A stretch of DNA of 6,252 nucleotides from JBIOWF01 sp044868295 (lineage in GTDB: Bacteria > Actinomycetota > Actinomycetes > Streptosporangiales > Streptosporangiaceae). This document shows, in pieces, positions 1-5,075 of the stretch; within the stretch, counting starts at the first letter, position 1; each line of letters starts with the position of its first letter. The stretch lies in contig JBIOWF010000126.1 in the NCBI GenBank assembly GCA_044868295.1, positions 1 through 6,252 of the forward strand, given 5' to 3'. Both the position numbers and the translations under genes were made by a program. The notes beneath the pieces are model-generated. The model worked only from the letters and a program-made list of their open reading frames with translations. It was not told where the DNA came from and made no database searches.

Positions 1-1
1 C

Positions 2-103
2 GGGCGCCGGATGCGTGTGGTGAGGGTTGAGCCGCCCCAGGGAAAGCTCGGTCAGTACACGATCATCATGGAACTGCTCCCCGAGGGACCCGGCGAGGAG
101 TGA
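2..103 (+). CDS. Duplicate fragment of the fusion gene's 3' end, carrying the probable native C-terminus
   Basis: The plus-strand frame from base 2 reads GRRMRVVRVEPPQGKLGQYT then IIMELLPEGPGEE and stops with TGA at 101-103. The first 26 residues are identical to residues 1619-1644 of the minus-strand fusion protein because they come from the repeat arm. The last seven (PEGPGEE) lie in the unpaired loop and end in a proper stop followed at once by a ribosome-binding site and a start codon. They are therefore taken as the true C-terminus. This is a copy of the same gene rather than a separate one. Confidence 0.8.
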   Translation, partial: GRRMRVVRVEPPQGKLGQYTIIMELLPEGPGEE

Positions 104-3100
104 CTCGGATGGCATATCTGGGAGACGAAGAGCAGTTCCATGATGATCGTGTACTGACCGAGCTTTCCCTGGGGCGGCTCAACCCTCACCACACGCATCC
201 GGCGCCCGGGTCCAAGCATGGCCTCGTCCGCCATCTCATGGCCAAGCGCCGCCCTCGTCCCCTTGGGGGCAAGGATCCGGAAGATGACCGGTTTCCGACC
301 ACGGTTACCTTGCTGCCTCTGCCGCCACCTGATGATCCGGTGCGCAATCCCAACGCTAGTCGATGTGTGCAGGAACCCGGCTTCAGTGTAGATCGCGCCC
401 GGAACGAGTCGGCTGATGTCGACCGGGCGCATAAGTGACCCACGGAACAGGGTTGCGTCGCTGGCCAATCGGCCAGCCCGGATCGCCGAAAGCAGGTCCC
501 GGTACTGCGCGTTTAGGTCGAGTTCGCCGACATCGTCGCTGACGGACCGCAGGTCCAACGTTCCGTGGTCGGTGTGGCCCTGCCTGAGCGAGCCGTTGAG
601 CGCGTCGGCGACCGTCCCGATGATCATCAGATCCAGGGCGACGTTTTCCGCTCGGGTCAGGCCGGGTCGTTGTGGACGCTCGCCAGGCTGGCCGAAAAGT
701 CCTACCCCGCCGGTCTCGTGCTTGAAGTCGGCCGGAACGGTTTTCCCGCGATGACGCAGCAGTCCCCCGCGCCGGCCCGTGATGTCGGTGTCGCGCGCAT
801 CGCCCGATCCCGTTGCACGGTAGGACTGGTATCGGGACTCGTCGACGTCCACCGTCGGGCCGCCCTGAATGACCTCGCCGATGGACGGCTTGCGCTTGCG
901 CTTCGGCAGCGTCACGCCCTCAAGCGCGTCGGCGAGCCGGTCCATCGCCTCGGCAACGCCCTCGGCCTGCTCGTAGGCGGCCCGACCGCGATTATCGAAG
1001 CTATGGAGCCCCGGCTCGCCTGCGGCCCGCGTGCGCCGGGCCCATTCGGCGGTGCGCCTCATCTCGGCGATCGCCTGGTCCTTGGTCATCGAGGCGTTGG
1101 TGAAGGCGTCCGCGATCAGATCGATTGAGTAGCCGAACGGGAACTGCTGCTCAATGGGCGCCGCGACCGGCACCATCTCGTCCCGCTTCGGATCGCGGAA
1201 CTGGCCAAGGTCGACACCGATCGACTCGGCGAACCGATCCAGCACAAGGCTGTTCTCGTCATCGAAGTAGTCGGGCCGCTCTGGTTTGGTCCTCGCCGCC
1301 GGCGGCTCCGGCGCGCCTCCGCCCGCCATGTCCTCAACCAGCCGGTCGACCAGTTCCCGCTTCCGTCCGGACACCCGTAGTCCCCGAGACTTCAGTATCT
1401 CCTTCAGTTCGGGGACGCGCTTGAGGTCCAGGGAGTCGCGGAGGACTTCGGGGTCGTGGGTGGCGAGGTCGGGTGAGCTATTACCCGCCGACACGAAACG
1501 GATGTCCCCGACGTCAGTCGGGTCGATCTGCTCGCGCCGTCCGGTCTCCCAGTCGACAAAGATCTTCGACCCGCGGCGAGTCACCTTTCCCGTGGCGGTC
1601 TCGCCGTCAGAACCGGTCCAGACTGCGCGATCGCCAGTCTTCACATCAGGCAACAGGCCCGCTGCCGACGGAATAGTCTTCTTCGGCGGTACGGGTGGCC
1701 GCGGTGCGGCGACGTAACCCGACAGGCGGTCGGCGGACACCATCCCGGCGGTGCCGTCGTCGAACTTCACCCACTGTGCGCTTCCACCGCCGGCCGTGCC
1801 GGTCGAGTCGCGATCGTCCGGCTCGATGTAGGTGACTTCGCCCCGGGTGTTGTGTATGAGCTTGTCGCCGCGCTTCCAGCCGGACAGCTTCGCAGTGTCC
1901 TCGGCGATGTGGCCCGTCAGTTGTGGTGCCGCCGGCTCGTCCGCCGCCTCTACCGTGGCCTTCGTCAGCCGGATCTGCTCCCCGTCCCGCGACAGGGTGA
2001 ATCCCGGGCGGACCACCTCCACCGGCTGACCCTCACGCAGGTCCCCGATCGGCTGGTGCTGGCCGGGGGTGAACCGGGCCGCGTCGCCTGCCTTGCTGTC
2101 CTGGGTGATGCCCCGGGTGGACAGGATGCGGGCCATCTCAGCGCGGGCGTCGGGGACGGGGCGGTCGGAGGGGTCCTCAAGGCGGATCGCGTGCGCGTCG
2201 TCACCACCGAGGCGCACCGACGCAGCGCGGTCGCGGTCAGTCAGCGCCTTCCGGTTGTCCCACGGAATGACGTGGTGGCCGGGCTGGACGGCAATGCGCT
2301 CCAGCGCCCCGTCCAACTCGCTCCGGTCAACATCGCCGAGACGGTCCCGCACATCCGCCAACGCCACCCACGATCCGGGGCGCGTCGACAGATCGCGGTA
2401 CGCCGCGCGGATGCGGTTCTCTACCTCAACCTGCCGCGCTTCCTCAACCGCCGCCCGCACCGGCGCGAGATCCTCGGTGGTTCCGTGGCGTTTGCCTGAC
2501 GCGTCCAGCCTCGCCAGGACAGCCTCGGTGGATGCCCCGTTGGCGAGCATCTCGTCCAGTTGGCTGGCGGCGTCGGCGTAGCCGCGGGCGGTGTCGATGT
2601 CGGCCTGACGCTGGCGGGCCTGGGTGACGGAGTCGGGCTTGGGGGCGGGTTTGGGACCCAACGTATTTTCAATCAGCGAATCGTCGAACCCCGAGTCCTT
2701 CAGGCGCTTAACCTTCTGCTCTCGGGTCAGCGCGTCGAACTCGGCGCCCATCATCATCGCCGGGGCGACGGGCTTGCCCACAACTTCGGCCTCGATAACC
2801 CGGCCGCCGTTCTCGTCATAACCCGAATCGGAGATGACCCGCAGGGTCAATCCGCGCTCGAGGAGTAGTTCGTCTTCGTACTCCGAGCCGGACATCTTGA
2901 TGGCCTTGGTGCCCGCCGGGACGCGAATTCGAAGCGTCGCCTGATCTCCGGGGTTGTCACCCGACTGTGCGGCGTACTCGGCACCCCCACCGACCCGGGC
3001 CGTCGTGGACATGAAAGCGTGGTCGAGAACCGTCGACTCGGTCAGGTCTCCGCGCCAACGCTCCTCGCCGCCGAACACTTCTACGGCATCGCCATACGAG

Positions 3101-5061
3101 ATGCCCCGCTCCACGAGAACATCGGCGGGCAGCGGAGAGCGGGACATGGCGGCGTCCATCAGCCGCACCTCTGCGGCTGTCTCATCGTCATGTGGGTCAA
3201 GGTGACCCTTGTAGTCGCGCAAGGTGGGGTTGGTTCTGTAGGCGCCATCGACCACGTAGTCGGCGAACACCGCCTCTTCTTCGGCCGTCAGCCCCGAATC
3301 TGGGTGCGGCCGCGTGAAGTCGATGGGCGCGGCGGCCAGTGCTGCGTCGCCGGTGAGCGACGCCCGCTTCTTCGGCGCCGCCTTCTTCGCTCGTGGGGTG
3401 GCCTTCTTGGCTGGCGCCTTCTTGGCCGGCTTCGGCTTCTCGTCCGGCTCGTCGGGCTTTGGGGTGTCGCCCTTGCCGGCCAGCTCGTCGCGCAGGCTGT
3501 CGAGCAGCGAGTCGCGGATGTCCCCGTGCGCCGCACCGCGCCGGAACGTGAGACCCCGCGCCACGCCGACCCGGCGCAACTGCTCCCGGCTGAACTCCGA
3601 CTCCGGCAGCGGCTCGCCTTTACCGCCGGCGGCGGCCCACTTCGTCAGCGAGTCGAGGACCCGGGTGAAGGTAGTCCGAAACCGGCCCTGGCGACCGCGC
3701 GGGTGCAGGCGGTTGAAGTCGGGACCAGCCGCCGCGGCGACCTTCCCTCCGCGATAGGCGTCGATCGCCGAGACCATCGCGCCGGGGTCTGTGACGCCCT
3801 CGCCGACGCGGGCCGTGTCCGGATCCGCCGGCGGCAGGCCGTAACGCTGACGCTCCGACTCCTCCAGCACGTCATCCGGGTGGATGATCCCGGCGTCGAT
3901 CAGGAGCTTGATCGCCTGCGCGGTGGCGGCCTGCCGGCTGCCGATCTCGTCGAACACGAGACGCGGAGTGGGCTCATCCTCGCCCCAGTTGGCGTCGACC
4001 AAATCCTCGATGACGTGCATAGTGGCCGTGTCGGCGATCTGCTGCGCCAAGGTCTGTAGGCTCAGGGTGAAGAAGTCCATAAAGGACGCGCCGAGGGCGT
4101 AGGAGCCGTGGGACTGGGTGTCCAGGTTGAGGAAGTGCGCCAGGACGGCCCTTGCTGTTTGCTCGTCGTGGTACTTGATCACCGGCAGCGCGTCGGGCAG
4201 GTCGCCCTCGACGCCACGCAGGACCAGATCGGCGCCGTTCGGCACCGCAGTGCCAGCGGCCTCACCAGCTCGCCACGCCGTGGCCATAGACAGGCCGCGG
4301 TTCATCTCGGCGTCAGCGGCAGCGCCTTCTGTGGCCGTGATCTCGCTGCCCTTGTACAGCGGGATGCCCATCCCGTTGCGCTCGATCGTCTGGGCCTGGA
4401 CACGCAACAGACGGTCTTTGATCAGCCAGTTCTTGTAGGCCGGCCGGAGTACGGACGAGCCGAGCCAGTTGCCGCCCTCGCGGTCGTGAATGTAGGCCAC
4501 CAGACGGCTAACCGGGATCGGCATCTGGCTGTCGCCCTGTCCGCCCGGGCCCGCCGGATACTGCTTGATCCACTCAAGCCCACCATCCCGGGCGACCTCG
4601 ATGCGCTCGATGGTCTTCGCCGGGCGCGGAGCCAGCTTGTGCAGGTGCGCCCGATTGCCGTCCTTGTCGACCCGGTAGGTCATCTCGAAGTACGAGTGGC
4701 CGAAGGTGAGCATCAGCAGCGCCTGGCGCAGGTGCTCCGGCCATGAGAACCGGTCGCGCATGCGCATCGGCTGTTCCGGTGCCTCCTCGCCGACGATCGG
4801 CAGGCCGAGATCGGTCGCGACGAGCTCAACGACCTCGTCACGGGCCCCGTTGGGGTCGATCCGCCACGGCGTCCGGCGGACCGGCAGCGTCACCGCACGC
4901 AGGACAGAGGCGACCTGGGCGTCGGTGCGGCGCATCGAGTCGTAGACGATGACCGAATTTGGCCAGACCAACTCCGGCGTGGTCTCGTCCTCGAGCATCC
5001 ACCAGTAGCCGCCGTGAGCGGTGTTCTGGGCGTATCCGATCTCGCGCGTGGGGGGGGCCAT
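52..5061 (-). CDS. Giant portal protein fused to two ADP-ribosyltransferases, a SAP domain and other DNA-binding-like modules; 3' end chimeric
   Basis: This is a single uninterrupted frame of 1,669 codons as assembled. ATG at 5061 is chosen because it follows the terminase stop by 14 bases and has a GGGGG Shine-Dalgarno-like run at 5068-5072; the frame stays open upstream to 5256, but that part overlaps terminase. Order by residue: DUF935-like portal (1 to about 420); HPRGRQGRF segment (453-461); Lys/Ala/Pro linker (530-567); ART1 (about 590-765; Arg652, Ser685-Thr-Thr, Glu729-Asp-Glu731); possible winged helix (880-962); two SH3-like barrels (about 1061-1116 and 1138-1192); SAP domain (about 1205-1246); basic PKRKRKP (1386-1392); ART2 (about 1467 to end; Arg1540, Ser1567-Thr-Ser, Glu1613). 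The usual role of the N-terminal part is the dodecameric head-tail portal. ART fusions to phage head proteins are known; two ARTs plus SAP on a portal is unusual. Residues after 1644 are antisense read-through of a fold-back artefact; the native end is probably PEGPGEE, giving 1,651 residues. Confidence 0.85.
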   Translation of the reverse strand: MAPPTREIGYAQNTAHGGYWWMLEDETTPELVWPNSVIVYDSMRRTDAQVASVLRAVTLPVRRTPWRIDPNGARDEVVELVATDLGLPIVGEEAPEQPMRMRDRFSWPEHLRQALLMLTFGHSYFEMTYRVDKDGNRAHLHKLAPRPAKTIERIEVARDGGLEWIKQYPAGPGGQGDSQMPIPVSRLVAYIHDREGGNWLGSSVLRPAYKNWLIKDRLLRVQAQTIERNGMGIPLYKGSEITATEGAAADAEMNRGLSMATAWRAGEAAGTAVPNGADLVLRGVEGDLPDALPVIKYHDEQTARAVLAHFLNLDTQSHGSYALGASFMDFFTLSLQTLAQQIADTATMHVIEDLVDANWGEDEPTPRLVFDEIGSRQAATAQAIKLLIDAGIIHPDDVLEESERQRYGLPPADPDTARVGEGVTDPGAMVSAIDAYRGGKVAAAAGPDFNRLHPRGRQGRFRTTFTRVLDSLTKWAAAGGKGEPLPESEFSREQLRRVGVARGLTFRRGAAHGDIRDSLLDSLRDELAGKGDTPKPDEPDEKPKPAKKAPAKKATPRAKKAAPKKRASLTGDAALAAAPIDFTRPHPDSGLTAEEEAVFADYVVDGAYRTNPTLRDYKGHLDPHDDETAAEVRLMDAAMSRSPLPADVLVERGISYGDAVEVFGGEERWRGDLTESTVLDHAFMSTTARVGGGAEYAAQSGDNPGDQATLRIRVPAGTKAIKMSGSEYEDELLLERGLTLRVISDSGYDENGGRVIEAEVVGKPVAPAMMMGAEFDALTREQKVKRLKDSGFDDSLIENTLGPKPAPKPDSVTQARQRQADIDTARGYADAASQLDEMLANGASTEAVLARLDASGKRHGTTEDLAPVRAAVEEARQVEVENRIRAAYRDLSTRPGSWVALADVRDRLGDVDRSELDGALERIAVQPGHHVIPWDNRKALTDRDRAASVRLGGDDAHAIRLEDPSDRPVPDARAEMARILSTRGITQDSKAGDAARFTPGQHQPIGDLREGQPVEVVRPGFTLSRDGEQIRLTKATVEAADEPAAPQLTGHIAEDTAKLSGWKRGDKLIHNTRGEVTYIEPDDRDSTGTAGGGSAQWVKFDDGTAGMVSADRLSGYVAAPRPPVPPKKTIPSAAGLLPDVKTGDRAVWTGSDGETATGKVTRRGSKIFVDWETGRREQIDPTDVGDIRFVSAGNSSPDLATHDPEVLRDSLDLKRVPELKEILKSRGLRVSGRKRELVDRLVEDMAGGGAPEPPAARTKPERPDYFDDENSLVLDRFAESIGVDLGQFRDPKRDEMVPVAAPIEQQFPFGYSIDLIADAFTNASMTKDQAIAEMRRTAEWARRTRAAGEPGLHSFDNRGRAAYEQAEGVAEAMDRLADALEGVTLPKRKRKPSIGEVIQGGPTVDVDESRYQSYRATGSGDARDTDITGRRGGLLRHRGKTVPADFKHETGGVGLFGQPGERPQRPGLTRAENVALDLMIIGTVADALNGSLRQGHTDHGTLDLRSVSDDVGELDLNAQYRDLLSAIRAGRLASDATLFRGSLMRPVDISRLVPGAIYTEAGFLHTSTSVGIAHRIIRWRQRQQGNRGRKPVIFRILAPKGTRAALGHEMADEAMLGPGRRMRVVRVEPPQGKLGQYTIIMELLFVSQICHPSHSSPGPSGSSSMMIVY
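95..100 (+). promoter_or_regulatory. Ribosome-binding site GAGGAG of the gene following the fusion gene
   Basis: GAGGAG lies inside the last codons of the fusion gene copy, 8 bases before ATG at 109. A GTG at 100-102 overlaps the TGA stop (GTGA) and is an alternative, translationally coupled start in the same frame, but the spacing favours ATG 109. Confidence 0.65.
109..138 (+). CDS. Start of the next phage gene (unidentified), cut by the fold-back
   Basis: ATG at 109 begins MAYLGDEEQF. Codons up to base 129 (MAYLGDE) lie in the loop and are probably genuine; bases 130-138 may be shared microhomology, so EQF is uncertain. Everything after about 138 in this frame is antisense of the fusion gene, although the frame stays open to 438. 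The seven to ten residues are too few to name a product. By position after a portal fusion, a scaffold/protease, head or small accessory protein would be normal. In the native genome this gene would lie on the same strand as terminase and portal. Confidence 0.5.
130..663 (-). other. ADP-ribosyltransferase domain 2 (residues about 1467 to 1644), ExE first Glu missing
   Basis: This is a second R-S-E class ADP-ribosyltransferase at the C-terminus. Helices precede SDATLFRGSLM with NAD-binding Arg1540 (codon 442-444). Then come GFLHTSTSVGIAH with Ser1567-Thr1568-Ser1569, and GHEMADEAMLGPGRRMRV with catalytic Glu1613 (codon 223-225). The residue two before it is Ala1611 (codon GCG at 229-231), where Glu or Gln is usual. 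The terminal strand YTIIMELL closes the fold. Arg, STS and catalytic Glu are intact, so NAD binding and perhaps NAD hydrolysis or altered target choice remain possible. The domain differs greatly in sequence from ART1. Confidence 0.82.
1324..1449 (-). other. SAP DNA-binding domain (residues about 1205-1246)
   Basis: The core reads LKRVPELKEILKSRGLRVSG (1213-1232) followed by RKRELVDRLVEDM (1233-1245). This is the SAP helix-extended-helix: amphipathic helix, conserved Leu-Lys pair, G-L turn, S/G-x-K/R-x-x-L-V-x-R-L second helix. SAP domains bind DNA and occur in chromatin proteins, Rho-like factors and some phage head proteins. Its position between SH3-like modules and ART2 suggests it brings the C-terminal enzyme to DNA; that is inference. 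Confidence 0.85.
1486..1881 (-). other. Two SH3-like beta-barrel modules (residues about 1061-1192)
   Basis: Two stretches share an SH3/Tudor/KOW-like shape. The first is GWKRGDKLIHNTRGEVTYIE...AQWVKFDDGTAGMVSADRL cut at several points (about 1061-1114). The second is VKTGDRAVWTG...TGKVTRRGSKIFVDWETG...IDPTDV (about 1140-1184). Each has a GD turn, a short strand with a charged loop, a V-x-[FW]-[DE]-x-G strand and a final polar DP/SADRL-type end. They may bind nucleic acid or protein. A third, weaker stretch (GDLREGQPVEVVRPGF, about 1006-1021) precedes them. Confidence 0.5.
2176..2424 (-). other. Possible winged-helix-like domain (residues about 880-962)
   Basis: The segment runs IRAAYRDLSTRPGSWVALAD (884-903), then RDRLGDVDRSELDGALERI (905-923), a PGHHVIPWDN hairpin-like stretch (927-936), and DRDRAASVRLGGDDAHAIRL (942-961). 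The pattern of helix, WVxLxDVR, recognition-like helix and beta wing resembles small winged-helix units seen in actinobacterial proteins. This rests on pattern only; a structure prediction would decide it. Confidence 0.5.
2767..3294 (-). other. ADP-ribosyltransferase domain 1 (residues about 590-765), complete R-S-E triad
   Basis: This is an R-S-E class mono-ADP-ribosyltransferase, which moves ADP-ribose from NAD to a target. The NAD-binding Arg sits in DVLVERGIS (Arg652). The STS-type motif is HAFMSTTARV (Ser685-Thr686-Thr687). The catalytic ExE loop is SEYEDELLLERG (Glu729-Asp-Glu731, codon 731 at 2869-2871). The strand RIRVPAGTKAIKM between the last two motifs is typical of this fold. A biglutamate ExE usually goes with arginine as the target residue. 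All catalytic elements are present, so activity is expected. The target is unknown. Confidence 0.87.
3361..3474 (-). other. Histone-H1-like Lys/Ala/Pro linker (residues about 530-567)
   Basis: An acidic-proline start (TPKPDEPDEKPKP) passes into repeated AKKAPAKKATPRAKKAAPKK. The composition resembles histone H1 tails and the Lys-rich tails of actinobacterial HU-type proteins. It separates the portal part from ART1 and is very likely disordered. It could bind DNA or act as a protease-accessible hinge; both are inferences. Confidence 0.75.
3802..5061 (-). other. Portal domain of the fusion protein (residues 1 to about 420, DUF935-like)
   Basis: The stretch VYDSMRRTDAQVASVLRAV (39-57) followed by TLPVRRTPWRIDP (58-70), then FGHSYFEMTYR (120-130), PRPAKTIERI (145-154) and GGNWLGSSVLRPAYKNW (196-212), is the pattern of Mu gp29/DUF935-type portal proteins. 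A length near 420 residues suits a complete portal core. Its place directly after TerL is the standard head-module order. Portals assemble as 12-mers at one capsid vertex, so every C-terminal module would be present in 12 copies unless it is cleaved off. The family assignment is from memory of the motif pattern; other portal families share parts of it. Confidence 0.8.
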
Positions 5062-5067
5062 ACGCAA

Positions 5068-5072
5068 CCCCC
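5068..5072 (-). promoter_or_regulatory. Shine-Dalgarno-like GGGGG before the portal start
   Basis: On the minus strand the 14-base gap between the terminase TGA and the portal ATG contains ACGGGGG, leaving 6 bases to the ATG at 5061. It is G-rich but not a full GGAGG. The tight spacing indicates one transcript for both genes and probable translational coupling. Confidence 0.6.
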
Positions 5073-5075
5073 GTT

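Larger units (their letters stand above)
1..208. repeat. Perfect 79-bp inverted repeat with 50-base loop (snap-back chimera)
   Basis: Bases 1-79 are the exact reverse complement of 130-208, with 80-129 unpaired; pairing positions sum to 209 and complementarity stops abruptly at 80/129. Both arms encode the end of ART2. The inner end of the stem is the 9-mer GAACTGCTC / GAGCAGTTC. This is what results when a strand's 3' end folds onto a short complementary site and is copied back, as happens in multiple displacement amplification, or when an assembler joins opposite strands. A genuine hairpin inside a coding region is much less likely. Confidence 0.9.

Noticed and set aside
1..208. Inverted repeat as a transcription terminator or a hairpin telomere
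   Set aside because: The arms are 79 bp of coding sequence with a 50-base loop and no U tract; telomere hairpins have tiny loops and do not sit inside a gene.
100..438. Plus-strand frame of 112 codons at the left end
   Set aside because: Only its first 7-10 codons are credible; the rest is antisense of ART2 created by the fold-back.
2662..2742. UBA-like helix set at LTREQKVKRLKDSGFDDSLI (residues about 778-797)
   Set aside because: The L-x3-GF-type pattern is only faintly UBA-like and too short to call by eye.
3019..4059. Plus-strand frame of 346 codons opposite the portal and ART1
   Set aside because: Antisense of clearly recognisable portal and ART1 sequence, low-complexity Leu/Arg-rich composition, no domain.
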